Below, piece after piece: positions 44,063 to 56,261 of a stretch of 64,000 nucleotides of DNA. The stretch spans positions 372,001-436,000 of the forward strand of contig OZ024840.1 in assembly GCA_964017145.1 (NCBI GenBank), written 5' to 3'. The translations under genes were made by a program, and so were the position numbers. The notes beneath the pieces are model-generated. The model saw only the letters and a list, made by a program, of their open reading frames with translations, ran no database searches and had not been told where the DNA came from. The DNA comes from Agrocybe praecox (taxonomy: Eukaryota > Basidiomycota > Agaricomycetes > Agaricales > Agrocybaceae). Position 1 is the first letter of the stretch. Each line of letters begins with the position of its first letter.

Positions 44063-45892
44063 ATGGTAGCCGTGTCAAATTCTTTGCTGATCCTCGCTGC
44101 ATTTTTGGTGCGTCTCTCTGCAAAACTTTACTCTATGCTATGCTTACAACTCCGTTTACAAACCAGGCTGGGGCAGATGCTAGCCCTGTATTTGAACCTA
44201 GACAGACAAGTTCTCTCCCAACGGGATGGGTTTCTGTTGGATGTTACAGGCAAGCTTTATATCCCTTTCCTCTGGACTAATAATTGGGACTAAGCAGTTC
44301 GGATCGATTATAGTGATGTCCCTGCTACGCGGACCCTTCGTGTAGCATCGTTCACGGACGTTGACAATATGACCATTGAATCATGCCTTGCATTTTGCAC
44401 TCCAGCTGGCTACCAGTTTGCCGGTGTTGAATTTGCTAGGGTACGTGATCCAAATCATCAAACTGTCCGTTTCACCAGTACCAATCATTATCGATTATCA
44501 TTTACTAGGAATGCTGTACGGATCGCCTTCGACGTGATTGATCTGCCTTTGACCCCCTTTTACATAGATTGCGATAATGTAATCGAATCTCCGGGAGCCC
44601 CCATCGATGACAGTACATGCAATATGCCGTGTACTGGAAATTCTGCGGAGATATGTGGAGGAGCCGGAGGCATCAACATCTTTCAGAAGTGAGATGAACG
44701 AGTGTATTTCTAGGGATTGTATTTGACTCCTTTTTTATAGCACTGCAGCAACAACTACCTCACCTCCACCTCCACCACTGCCGACCTCAACGGCAACCAT
44801 TAGAAAAACTGCCGGGACCTTTCAATACAAGGGTTGTTTCGAGTACGCTCAAATTTCTATAGGTCGCCGTAAATATTCTTAGCGTCAACTTACTCATTTT
44901 TGTTTGTGATACAGCGATGGCGTAGACGGGGCTCCTCGCTCTTTGGGTACCCAGGTTTCGGTACCGGATGGTGTGACAGCAGAGAGCTGCACTGTAGCGT
45001 GCCGAGCCGCAGGATTCGTTCTGGCTGGTTTAGAATTTGGTCACGAATGTTGTGAGTACAGACACGATACTTTTCCAGACTACACTGTTGATCATAGTAC
45101 ATAAGGGTGTGATTCATACATGCCCCTAGCTATAGCTGCCCCCGACTCGGATTGTAATATGGTTTGTGATGCTGACGACAGCGAACTCTGCGGCGCGGGC
45201 AATCGTCTAGCTGTCTATCAGGACATAATCGCTACACCTCTGGACGTTAACCAATGTTTAACGAGCACCCAGCTTCATGGTACCACATTCCGATTCAATC
45301 TGCAAACCGCCCCTGCGTCTGGGTCAGGTAATTCTTTTGCAGTTGGAAACTTTGAATTAGCCGCACAAGCTGGTCAACCTACCTTCTTCCAACTTTCGGT
45401 AGGCTTCACACGTTCTCAATCGCAGCTAACATAAATATTTACTCTTCTTTTTCAAACGACCGCAGACTGCCGTGGCACGCGAAGCATTCACTTACTCCCT
45501 CTTTGTCAATAGTGATATCCTCCAACCAGATGATTTTGAAGGGGAAGGAGTCCCAGTCGCAATCGCACCCGTAGCTGGTGGTTTCCAGAGATTCGCTGCG
45601 TGGTCCACATTTACTCCATACCAGGGGTACTGTGCTAAGGTAAATTATCTGACGAACATCCTACATTATTTTGCTCACAAACCTTGAATTTTAAATGTAG
45701 CCCAACCCAATCTCCGTCTTCGGTCCATTCATCGGCCCACCAGTCCTCTCAGTCTCTGGACATGCGGACCTTTGGGCTATCTGTGGCCGTGCAGAGGTTA
45801 TTTTCTCCCCGCAGTCCAACTCGACAGGATACGATTTCTCCCAATGCCAGAGCGTCTTCCTAGAAATGACTCAGCCTATTGTGACCTTCTGA
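44063..45892 (+). CDS. Secreted protein with two WSC domains
   Basis: Ten exons (44063-44107, 44167-44249, 44314-44440, 44509-44515, 44568-44688, 44741-44842, 44915-45051, 45106-45398, 45466-45639, 45701-45892) add up to 1,281 nt, 426 residues. The signal peptide is MVAVSNSLLILAAFLAGADA. WSC domain 1 (about residues 33-115) has WVSVGCYSD, MTIESCLAFC, FAGVEFARECYCDN, STCNMPCTGNSAEICGG. WSC domain 2 (about 150-240) has KGCFDDGV, TAESCTVACRAAGFVLAGLE, HECWCDS, CNMVCDADDSELCGAGNRL. A C-terminal region of unknown type follows. WSC domains bind cell-wall polysaccharides, so an extracellular carbohydrate-binding role is likely. Exon 4 is a 7-nt microexon (GAATGCT) needed to restore the conserved ECYC motif. 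Exon 2 ends at a GC donor. Confidence 0.82.
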
Positions 45893-46682
45893 CGAAACTA
45901 ATTCTGCCATCAAAGTTTCGATCTTTCTTAATACGTATCCATCTGTTCAGTGTATGCTTTCGAGACGGAGTTTTCTGATATGAAATGTCTCATAAACTCT
46001 TTACATAACTCACAAATGTATCTTAAATGATAAGCTTATTGTTTTCGATCGAGCGCACGGGCGGCGTAAAGTCGACAACCCAAAGTTTCCTTCTTACAAC
46101 AATGGTCTTAAATTCATCCAAATTTCAGTGCCTGTTCAGGAGATCCGAACCTTCTTTTAATTAGTATCTGATACTTTCACAGTGGCTTTCATAACAATAT
46201 GCATCATGATCAACAGTCAATCGACAGCGAAAAACTGGGCGCTGCGCAATTGTAAATAAACATATCTATTGGACTACGATAGACCAAAATAGCCTTACTC
46301 TATTAGACATAGTGAACTCAAAGTGCTGGCGTTGAATATCATCGATGTACTATTCCGCGCTCTGCTTTTTGAGCCATCGTTTTTATCCTGTAATATGACA
46401 TCCTCATACAGGCGCACTGAGTATTGAGTAGGAAAGCACGGCGTGTTTCTCACATACGATATTTCAATTCTAAAAAAATCGTTTTCGAGGAATGACACAT
46501 ATGAAGTTGATGGTGGTTTCATCATGATATACACCGACGTCGATCTTAGTCAAACAAACCTAATCTTCAGCGATATCATTTACTTGGCCATACGTTATAC
46601 TCTTCGGGATAGTATAAAAGCCCAACATTTCCTTGAAGTACTGCTAAATCATTACCTGTCCCCCATAAAGCTCCTGACCAGA
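45893..46682. other. Intergenic, no gene seen
   Basis: Short frames on both strands only. The last part is the upstream region of the DUF6533 gene. Confidence 0.4.
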
Positions 46683-48397
46683 ATGGCGGACTTATCCCCT
46701 CTCTTAAACGAACTTATCGAAGGATACCGTAATGTCCAAAGCTCACGCTACGCTCATTGTAAGCTCCCTTTATGTCGACTACCCACTTCTTCGCTGACTC
46801 CACCTAGTGGCCGCCGGGTCGATTATCATCTATGACCAGTGTATGTCGCATTTCGTCTTAGAAAACTACCATTTTATTGAAAGACGACTTCAATTCAAAG
46901 TTATTACCCTTGACCAAGAAGTTTGTAATTCCGAGTGACTTCTAGCGCTCGCGGGTTAATTGATTACTCTATATTAGATAAACTTAATTTGGGTAAGATA
47001 GCACCGAACAGTGAATGGATTTGTCTTGGCCCTGACCCCCACTTGTAGCTGGAGCCATTATCGATCGGCAAGGTTCTCTTCCTCATCGTAAGACCCTTAT
47101 CACACTATAATTTTATCCGGCTGACTCACCAGGAGCAGAGTCGCTACTACGCCATTGCGGTCACGATGTATGCCAGCTTTTTACTCCATTTCACGAAGGT
47201 AGCGGCCGAAGTACAAGTCGTACTAATTACCTTCTTCCAGGTTTGATTTCTACGGTTGGCAGAGGTTCTTGTATCCCTAATGACTGTTGCTGAAATATTT
47301 TATGGTAGCCTTCTTTCCTGGGGTGATAACAGATACAGTGAGCGTTCTGTAATATGCGAGGAGCTTTTTAATCTTATCGCTAACTTTAACAGTTGTAAGC
47401 CTGTTTGAAACTAAACGCCTACGGTCTTTTTAATCAATTTTTACAGCTGTCAGTACGCGATACAGTTTGATCCTTATTTGCTAATCTTTCATACAGGCAA
47501 GCACTTCTATAGGTGGCAAGGATGGTCCAGCACAATTGTCAGTGTTCTGACAGAAAGTACGCCTACAATTCAAGCCGAAGAGCGTGAAATTCTGACTTAT
47601 CCCAATACAAGCAACTCTTCAGCTGCGTATATATGCACTTTATCCAGATAACAGGGTTGTTCTCGGGATCATGTTTATGTTCTTCCTGGCCTCTACTGGG
47701 ACCGCGACATCTATCATGATCAGGGCTGTATCCAAGCTTGAAGGCAATTAACCGATTAGTACGCATGTGAGCGCGGTGCTGACCATAAAGCCACTCTCTA
47801 GGTTTCGTTCTTCCTATTCCCTCAGCAAGTCGATTTTGCGTCCCCACAAGCATAGCGTCTTGGTACTACACCTATTTCATTCCAATTCTCGCATTCGAGT
47901 CTCTCCTATGTGCACTTGCGGTATTCAAGGCTGTACAGATGCGCGGAACCGGTCCACTCTTCGTTTTTGCCAGCGGAAGGCAGTTTATCCATATACTCTT
48001 CAGAGACTCAGTCATCTATTTCTTTGCGTAGGTGGTCTCGCGAGCGTGGTTACTGCAAGTTCATGCTACTGATTCTCTATAAATAGGATAGCAGCCACAC
48101 ATCTCACTAGCATGCTGGTCTGGCTCCTAGGTAATGTAAGTGCTATTAATAGTTAGACACCCGTCGGACAAGGAACATCATTGATCGTCATCGTAGATTG
48201 AACTCGGCGAAATACCAGTCGGATTTTCAATAGCATTTCAGATCGTAATCTCCAACCGACTAATACTCAATATACGGGGAATGAAGTACAATCTTAGCCA
48301 TGGGGAAGGTGCACAATTCAAGGATGTCAACTATCTTTCAGAGCCTGGTTCTCAAGTAATCCATGTCACGCGAACCGTCGACAATTATCTTGGATAA
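46683..48397 (+). CDS. DUF6533 multi-span membrane protein
   Basis: Ten short exons were joined by frame and motif: 46683-46758, 46808-46840, 46901-46920, 47049-47087, 47139-47198, 47265-47304, 47612-47743, 47826-48027, 48087-48135, 48197-48397, giving 283 residues. The start reads YAHLAAGSIIIYDQFITLDQ (the DUF6533 opening: helix, YD, then LDxE), then LSIGKVLFLI and SRYYAIAVTMYASFLLHF. The middle has LQLRIYALYPDNRVVLGIMF, the RxYALY landmark of the family, and the end has FRDSVIYFFA and VISNRLILNIRGMK. Six to seven membrane helices are expected, probably plasma membrane. Family function is unknown. The intron between exons 6 and 7 is unusually long (about 307 nt) and the one after exon 7 has a GC donor. 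Exon 6 may lack a short conserved piece. Confidence 0.72.
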
Positions 48398-48915
48398 ATG
48401 AGACATTTTCCTGTGTGCTCATGTTACTGAAGGGGTTTTACTATTAGTGCAATAATGTAAAGAGGATTTGTCATTCAATTAGTAGTTGCTCTGTACCAAA
48501 CCCTTCTACGCACGAAGTCGTTGTTCTGACAGCACAATGGCTGGCTATGGCATTTGTTCTGCCTAATATTTGACGGTTGACTAACGGTTATTTTGCAGGG
48601 TGTCCCCAGCACTTCCTCGACTTTTCTTAGTTTCTTATCATGATCACATCACCATGATCAAAGTCACAGGTCCGTTTCCGTATTATATATATATATATAT
48701 TCATACTCCGCTTTGATCGACACGTGTTGGAAACTGACGGAACAGTACAAGGCCTTACAAAATACAGACACGATCGTGCTTCCTTCCATCTTGATATCAC
48801 CGTCAAAACCCAACGCATAGCAACTGAAACCGTAGAGTTAAAGGGCTGACAGACTGGTGTGTGTCATAAACACTTCTAGGAACGTTTGATCTTACTCGTC
48901 AATTAAGAGTCCATT
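48398..48915. other. Intergenic with AT microsatellite
   Basis: A run of (TA)n at about 48683-48701 is the only feature. It is the likely promoter area of the DUF6699 gene at 48916. Confidence 0.5.
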
Positions 48916-49716
48916 GTGATGCCGGCATCCGGTCATGAACGAGAAGAGCACCATATCAAGACTGGATGGAGCGACAGTACGCCTGGCCTCGAGGCTTGGA
49001 TGAATGCTAAAAAATGCGACCGAGTACCCGAGGATAACTTCGACTTCAAGAACTACGGTTTTCCACAATTCATCACTGATCGGTATGGAATAAAATATCA
49101 GATCAAATGCAAATATCGGAGAGAATCCACAGGCTATGGATTAACAGGAGAGCCGCAATGGTCTGAAGGCCCTCCTCCGCTCATAGAATACCTTTCTCCT
49201 TACCATGATATCCCACTGCCTCCAACATACGATATCAATCCCGTACTTGTCCGCAGCGAAAGCGAACTGATATGGTCCATACACCAGCCTCCCAATTTAG
49301 CCAAGCCTCACCCAGATAGCACAACATTTAGTGCATATCACTGGCAATCTCGTCCAGCAACTATCCCGAGCAACGTTGGCTTCATTTTAATCCACATCAA
49401 GCCTCTCGACTGTGTGGTTGAGGTGCGGGCAAGAAGAAAGATAATAACCGTCGGAGATGTCTTATGTGCGATATATAGTGAAGCGCGGAGTATCACCTTA
49501 CAAACTTTTATAAGACGAATGGGAGGGGATCCAGATCTTATACGAGCGGTGGGACGATATCTTCCTGCTGTTACGCAACATTCTGGGGTGGAAATGGGCG
49601 ACGATGCGCTCAGCGGGAACGTCAGCGAACTCATGAATTATCATACGGACTGGTTAGGCTTATCTCCTAGCAGGACCCATTCCGACATTTGGGAGCTCCA
49701 CACCTACACCTACTGA
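48916..49716 (+). CDS. DUF6699-domain protein (2)
   Basis: A single-exon frame of 266 codons. After a polar N-terminal third the DUF6699 blocks appear: INPVLVRSESELIWSIHQPP, PATIPSNVGFILIHIKPLDC, VVEVRARRKIITVGDVLCAI (the 'tVgdVL.aI' landmark), a variable helical part, and the end DWLGLSPSRTHSDIWELHTY. No signal peptide. ATG 48916 is followed by another Met at once, so the exact start is unimportant. Function unknown. It shares only the domain with the gene at 41839; the two are not a recent duplication. Confidence 0.7.
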   Translation: MMPASGHEREEHHIKTGWSDSTPGLEAWMNAKKCDRVPEDNFDFKNYGFPQFITDRYGIKYQIKCKYRRESTGYGLTGEPQWSEGPPPLIEYLSPYHDIPLPPTYDINPVLVRSESELIWSIHQPPNLAKPHPDSTTFSAYHWQSRPATIPSNVGFILIHIKPLDCVVEVRARRKIITVGDVLCAIYSEARSITLQTFIRRMGGDPDLIRAVGRYLPAVTQHSGVEMGDDALSGNVSELMNYHTDWLGLSPSRTHSDIWELHTYTY

Positions 49717-51218
49717 GGTCAAGCTACTGGGTACACACTCTTGCGAATTTCTAGAGTGATGCGCTATCGTAAACCAAGCAGAAGAGGTATGGCTAACTCG
49801 AATATGCAACCTCCTACTTTGAATCCGCTCGTCATTCTGATTTATGCGCCATCTAACGCCAATGCAGATAACCTTTCCGAGCTCTAGGGTTAGGTTGAAC
49901 TGCGGCTGTTCCCAGGCTATTTCTTCCTCGATACTACTTCCTTGGGAAGTACCAAGGCGGAACAACCTGGACCGATGCTGAGCCATAAGTGCCGAGCATT
50001 CAAGGCAAGTCTCCCATCATCTGGCATGTCGATTAGAACGCGAAACCAGCCGCAGGTAAACGGATGTCGACACAAACAACTTCATTTATCATTAGGACGC
50101 CAAAATCCACTGTTTGTCCACTACGTATAATTCTTTACGCGGCTGGCACATAATAAGCGCTGTATCTATTTATTTTTTTAGCATAGCCATATAATATAAG
50201 ACAACGACGACGGGAACCCAACTACCCAAGGACATCACCTCTTGATTCTCGGGTGAGGCGGACAAGACAACTTTGACATAGGCTCTGCATAGAGATATAT
50301 GCAGATATCCTCAACTCGCTCACAAAATACGACTCGGCATCTCAGGAGCGCTATTCTTGTAATTTACCCTTCACTGAGTCCTCAAAATCAATTTCCGCTG
50401 CATGTAAGGGCCTCGGCGCATATTGGTTAAACTGAAAGCCACGGCGAGGAGTGGGATCTGAATTGGTACAGCGAAACTATGGGATTGAGAGTATATTTGA
50501 GAAGATTAGTCAAAATATTAGTACGGAGCTACTGTACCGTCAAGAGTGCATTCGCTCAGGACTTGTAAAGTTGTATGATTGACCTTGAGTATTCTTATCG
50601 TTCGCCATGCTGACTACGCCTCTTTACCAAGTGTTTATGTTGATGGGCTCAAGTCCCGGCACTTCGACGACAATGTCGTCGACACATATACGGCGAGAAG
50701 CTTCAAGTATTATCACTGCGAAAATTGGAGGATAGTATGAGGAAAGAGAGACGAAGGGCCACGGTTTGGCCACGGCATTCCAATTTATAGATTTATGAAA
50801 GGATGCAGGTCCCAGGCGAACACAAATAAAATTGAAATGACAAGAATTATATATTTTGTCGAAGCACAGACTCAAGGACAATAAGGATGGAAACCAAATA
50901 AGCCTACACGAAAAACTTCGTCTGTTTAGAGATAAAGTAATAATACGGTTACGATATTGTCATATACTCAAAAGAGTCAATCAGAAAATCCCGTGAATCC
51001 GACTTCCTTCGTACCACTCGCTTGACGAAGTAATGGGCGAGCTTCGGTGATCACCGATTGATGTAAATGCGTCTGTATGTTTGGGGGGTTTTTCTACTCA
51101 TTTCTACTATCACTACGTGCACTGTCCCTGCACATTGCTGAGCATTGTGTCAATATTTAAACAGAAAAGAGATGGGAGAGAAGACACTGTACGTACTTAA
51201 AGCTATTTTGCTACTATC
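49717..51218. other. Intergenic, no gene seen
   Basis: Frames of up to about 108 codons exist on both strands but lack conserved features. Nothing is supported. Confidence 0.4.
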
Positions 51219-51669
51219 TCAAGCACCGATGAGGATCGATTCGGTTCTCGGAGTGTAGCAAAAGATGTTATCAAAGTGAGTCCTACAGACGGAATCTGGT
51301 TGCAGCTTCCACCGCAGCCACGACGATTGCAGAAGGCGAGATTTCTTGCAGCGGTATATATGGTGCAGGAGCCTCCGCAGACGGTCTTAACACGTTTACG
51401 GCAGTAAACAACCCTTGTGTTCAATGCGTTGCGGCGAGAGGGAAGTCGGTGTTGCCGACGTAAGCGATCTTAGCGTCGGTGGTCTTGATCCAGTGGTCAA
51501 GCTCTTCATTGCTCACGATTCTGATGTTCCCAAGCTGTATTTACTGACGTTGAGAACGCTGTAACAACACTCGAAATAAAGCTGACAGACCTGGGAGGGC
51601 CCTGCGGCAGGAACTGCAGTCACACTGGCGACGATAACGGGGGCAAAGAAAGCAGCGTCGAAGAGCATA
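51219..51669 (-). pseudogene. Cys-rich small secreted protein gene with two frameshifts
   Basis: The minus strand starts MLFDAAFFAPVIVASVTAVP (signal peptide), then after an intron continues NIRIVSNEELDHWIKTTDAK, IAYVGNTDFPLA. The frame must shift once to read ALNTRVVYCRKRVKTVCGGS with CNRRGCGGSCNQ, and once more to read SVCRTHFDNIFCYTPRTESI, ending LIGA. Pieced together they resemble a family of small secreted basidiomycete proteins with paired CGG motifs, a GGCGGSCNQ core and a closing FCYTPxTxSI stretch. Each shift has the same sign and neither sits at a splice site. Either the gene is recently inactivated or two indel errors exist in the assembly. No function is known to me for this family. 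Confidence 0.5.
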
Positions 51670-53054
51670 GTATTTGAATCTTTCGATTGGATTGTTGTAA
51701 GCTGTTGGTGAATGTTCGCGACATTTTAGCTGACTTTTAGACATTTCTGGGCAGAGGACGATAAGAGGCCGCGTTATTTGATGTACCAGAGCAGGAAGTT
51801 CTACACTGAACGCAATTGTAGATCTATCATCCCGAGTATGATTTTGAAGGGTCACCCTCCGAATTATGATTCCGTATTCCGAGGCACTTGACAAGATAAG
51901 AAAGGTCAGTGTTAGCCTATTAAGCAATTAATCATGACTTCGAGGGTGATTCTGAAATACTTCTGAATGGAATTCTAGAACTGATCCACCACTCGAATTG
52001 TGATTCCGGACTCCAGGTCAAGTACCACCTACCTTGCGGCTCCAGTGTCAGCCAGGATTTCGGACGAACGTTACGGAAATTCCATCCAGATTGTGCCCTT
52101 CACAAGCGCCACCGACTGCCTAAGTTACACTGGTCAGTTGCCTCAATCACTCCAAAATTTTTGTAATCCTATAGCGTACCTTGACATGAATGAAATCATC
52201 GTAACTTGCACGGGAACGTCATAATCCGTATTTGAGACAAAGAACGAATACAGACAAGGCCAACCAAGCACGAAGGAGTTCAAGTGAGAATCGTGACTGA
52301 AAGCTCCCGAAAAAGACTGGAGGATGGCAATAGAATAACAAAAGCATGATAAGAGAGGACGAATCAGCAAGGAGGGTGATGAAAAGTAGGTAGCCTGAAG
52401 TAGAATCGAAACAGTAAGTTTCATATATTTCACTGAAAAACGTGGACAACGCACGGAGCTTTCCTACATGTTTTCCCTTTCTATCCGTGGTTTTGATGGC
52501 CAGAGATCCAAGGAACCACAGAACAAAAAGACCAGGCGCAACTTCAACCTGGTGTGAGGTCGGGAATATAATAGTCCATACCTTCCGAAGACCTTCTCGC
52601 ACAGAGATTTGCAGAAACCCTTGTAATGATTGAGTACCATGTCTTGTCCATACAAAGGAAACGTTGTGCATTCGTCCGAGATTAGAGTCAACGCCGGTGA
52701 ACGACCTGAACATGGTCATGCCAGCCGCCTTCTCTCCGTTCAATCTAAGGGTCAGACGAAAGAAAGAAAGAAAGAAAGAGGTAAATAACTTGAAATTTGA
52801 TATTTATTACAACTTTTCCTCTCGGAAGGGAGTGCGTATCTTTCCTTCAACAAATCAACGTCCTATAAAAGAAAATACAAAGCGGAGAGTAGTAGTAGCG
52901 TCCGCTTAAATAAATTAAAGAATCAACTTCGCCCTCGTAGCAGCCGCCATCTGTAACAAGAAGAATGAGTTAGTTGAAATTGATACTGTGTGTGATATAG
53001 CAAACGTACCAATATCTTACACGTAAAACATATCCACGACACCGGATCTCAGAA
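51670..53054. other. Intergenic with doubtful ORFs and a GAAA microsatellite
   Basis: A 174-codon minus frame (52219-52743) has hydrophobic runs but no recognisable family and probably reads through non-coding DNA. A 74-codon plus frame (52000-52224) contains FTSATDCLSYTG and two further cysteines, possibly the end of a small secreted protein, but no start or signal peptide could be attached. A (GAAA)n repeat lies at about 52755-52780. Confidence 0.35.
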
Positions 53055-55410
53055 TTAGTCCCAGCTCTTAATTTTCATCGTTCCGTGTTCCATCAAGTTG
53101 GTGTGCATCCTGAAGGCGTTCTAGAAAAAAGGGGTACATGATATCAGGTCCATAACTACGATGAAAAGAAACAATTATTTACCCTCAACATATGAGGTTC
53201 GTGGCCAGCACCGCGCTTCAAGCACTCGTGCAGAGAACGTTCATAATACTAAAAGAAAAATGAGTGATCTAAACCGTGATTCAGCTGCAGGTGCAACGTA
53301 CCTCCATGAGCATAGGCTTAAAATCGGGATGAGCGCAGTTCTGGATGATAAGAGGTGCACGCTCGCGAGGACTCAATCCACGGAGATCTGCCAGACCCTG
53401 CTCCGTAACAATGACATCGAGATCATGTTCTAAGATGGAAAAATGTTAACTTGGCGCTCGGTAAATGCGATATAGAATGCTTACCTGTCTGGTCAATATG
53501 CGAGGCGAATGGCACGATACAGCTGATACCAGTCGGGTCTGTCTTCGTGGGTCTGGCAGAAGGGGTGTGCATGATTGACAACTTCGCATTTCTCAAGAAA
53601 TCAGCAGAGCCTCCGAGACCGTTCAACATTCTTGAGCCAAGAGCGTTGGTCGAGTTGGCATGTGCGTAAATGTCGACTTCCAATGGAGTGTTCATGGCAA
53701 TGACACCAAGACGTCTGATAATTTCGGGGGAGTTGGCAACTTGCTGAGAGCGAAGGAGCAGGCGGTCCTTGTAGGTTTCCCAGTCTATAAGAAAGAGAGG
53801 TTATTAAACGAGACAACCAGATCATAAAATACAATACAACTTACTAGCGTAAAAGTGATCAAAGCCGTGGGGGCTGAATTTGATGCTTGTGGCAGTCGCA
53901 AACTTAAGCTTCCCCGAATCGAAGAAACGAATGAAAGTGTCTTGCAAAACTTCAGTCCACACTTGGACACTTTCGAAAGGTCCATCGGCCAGCCCTCCAA
54001 TGATGGAGTTGGCCACATTGCCAATACCGGACTGCAAAGGAAGGAGTGAGTGTGGAAGCCGTCCAGCCTTGACCTCGTTTGAGAGGAAGTTAATCAAGTG
54101 TCCAGCAATTGCCCTGGATTCGTCATTCTAAATCAAATCAGTAAAATTTTGACGAAGTTGCGTTGAGCAAGGTACCTCAGGCGCATTCAACCCAGTATTG
54201 TCTGGTCTATCCGATTCTACAATTGCAACGACACGATCAGGATCGATAGGGATTGCAGTGCTACCAATTCTGTCTTGTGGATGCACGATAATCTAAACAG
54301 CAATGTGAGCTGGAATAAGAAGACGAGGGCGAAGAAAAAACGAACGTAAGGTTGTCTGTGGGGTGGGACGAATGATTGGTTAATATCATGCAGACCCTCC
54401 AAGTTGGGAATGCGAGTATTGACTTCGATGATGATCTTCTCTGCGCTTTGCAGAATTTCGGGAGTCGCTCCGACGGATGCACCTATATTGCATGGGTTCT
54501 TATATTTCAGATATCAGTGCGAAGTTGGGGATCAAACTGACCAGGTACGATCCATCCGTCTTCCGTCACAGCGGTGGCCTCAACAATTGCCCAATCCAAC
54601 GGCTTTCTTGGATCTCCATGGTTTTTCTTGAGACTGTAATAGCCGTAAGTCAAGTCCTGGGGAAACACTGTACAAATGATTCAAGCAATGAAGTCTGTAT
54701 TATCATGAAACCGACGTACTAGACAGATGCTTGTCTGCAAATTCGATACGACCGGCATTAATTCCTTTGGAAATTTCTTTACCAACTTGATGGGGGTATC
54801 GACGGGCAATCCTAAAATAAGCAGGTTAAAATTAGTTACCAATGATACAAGCAACCCAGAGATCCAAATTTGCGCTCTAGATGAACTATCGACGGAAACT
54901 CACATGTCAAGGCGTGCCCATCTATCCTCGACCTCAGGACCAACACTAGCACCAACAAATAGGTTGAATTTCTTCTTGGTCACTGGGTCCGCTTGCAGGT
55001 TATTTGACTCGATGTGATCGGCAATCGCCTTTGCTAAGTGGTGAGCTCTCCAATTCGCACATTTCTGGTCAAGCAGAACGCACTGTTGGGATCGTTTTGG
55101 GGTATCCAACACCGGTGAATCCAGACCAACCGATCTATAGGTGGAAAAGCACATACATTCAACTCACGCGTCTTTTCCAGAGAACAACCTGATAACATAC
55201 ATAATCATCATTCTGAGGTTACTGTTAGCAACATTATCTCTGTATAAACGTCTCGAAAACTCTCACCTTGAAAAGCGGGGCAAGATCTTCAGCTTTTGCC
55301 AGTTTCTTCAAGAGGGCAGGTCTTCTGACACGCTCTTTGAGGGCCGCAGAGGCTTGGATGGTCGAGGACGACGCCGGGAGGGCATTTCTCAGACGGGGGG
55401 TTACACGCAT
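53055..55410 (-). CDS. ACH1: Acetyl-CoA hydrolase / acetate-succinate CoA-transferase
   Basis: A multi-exon minus-strand gene from ATG 55410 ([18 protein letters not shown], Arg/Ser-rich and suited to mitochondrial targeting) to TAA 53055, about 520 residues. In order: [111 protein letters not shown], the glycine loop [20 protein letters not shown], the acidic stretch [13 protein letters not shown] (expected catalytic Glu), [24 protein letters not shown] text, [20 protein letters not shown] and the C-terminus [14 protein letters not shown]. All match fungal Ach1, a mitochondrial class I CoA-transferase moving CoA between acetate and succinate and detoxifying acetate. Full length, no break noticed. 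The MFS carrier upstream on the same strand may be a functional neighbour. Confidence 0.93.
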
Positions 55411-56261
55411 GGTAGAAATTTGGGATGAAAGGGCAAGAGTCTGGCCACGTCGAGTTCAGGTATTTGAGGCATCGAGGAAGAGGTTTAACCCAATCGGCCC
55501 GCCGACATGGAATAATTTTACACCACTGGCATGCCCTTCGGCACATCCAGGGTCATCCGGGGTTGTTACATCAGCGATCAATGACGAGGTCGGAGTCGTG
55601 TGCCAATTTGGTGCCAATTTCTGTTGGGCGCATTTTGTAGGAATTATGGAACGGTGACGAGGAATCGTTGACTTTCTCTCAGACACATTCTGTATACGCG
55701 CTATTATCACTGAGGAAGAGCTTCAAAGGCTTCAAGTTTCCTAGTATGTCCTGTTGCACATCAAAACTTCCTTCGCTACATTGATTGGCCGGAATACCTT
55801 TATAGCGATTTCTGCAACCTACTAAAGCCATTAATCCAACATTAATCATCGATAATTATTCGCTTCTGTCGGATCTTTATCGGGCGTGTCCTGCCATCGT
55901 CGCTCGAGAGTTATTTCTGAATATCTGTGTATTTTTATGACAATTCAACAACTATGTGCCAGTGCAGAACCTCCTCTAAGGACCTGTCAGTGGCGTCTTT
56001 TCGTGCTGGCAAATTGCAAATGCAATATCGACAAGTACGCGATACCGAACCAAATAATTTCCCAAGAGCTCCCAAGCCTTCCCAAGCCTCCCTGGCTACC
56101 CCGCCTGACGTCAGTCGCATTGCGGGGTTGTGTGGAGAAAATTCACAGATAAATTGAGACGGTCTCGCTTCCATCTGATGGGGAAAATACACACCAAAAA
56201 CCTCCAAATTACAACAACGATGTAAAAATTCGTATATACAGGTCATACAATTCTCATACAC
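55411..56261. other. Intergenic between ACH1 and the MFS gene
   Basis: The presumed ACH1 promoter and the 3' flank of the MFS gene. Open frames on the plus strand at 55268-55657 are antisense to the ACH1 5' end and are not accepted. Confidence 0.5.

Noticed and set aside
47240..47270. Frameshift in the DUF6533 gene after FLLHFTK
   Set aside because: An acceptor at 47264 (GGCAGAG) keeps the frame, so a frameshift is not required, although a missing conserved Cys/Trp segment leaves some doubt.
55268..55657. 129-codon plus-strand ORF
   Set aside because: Antisense to the 5' end and promoter of ACH1.
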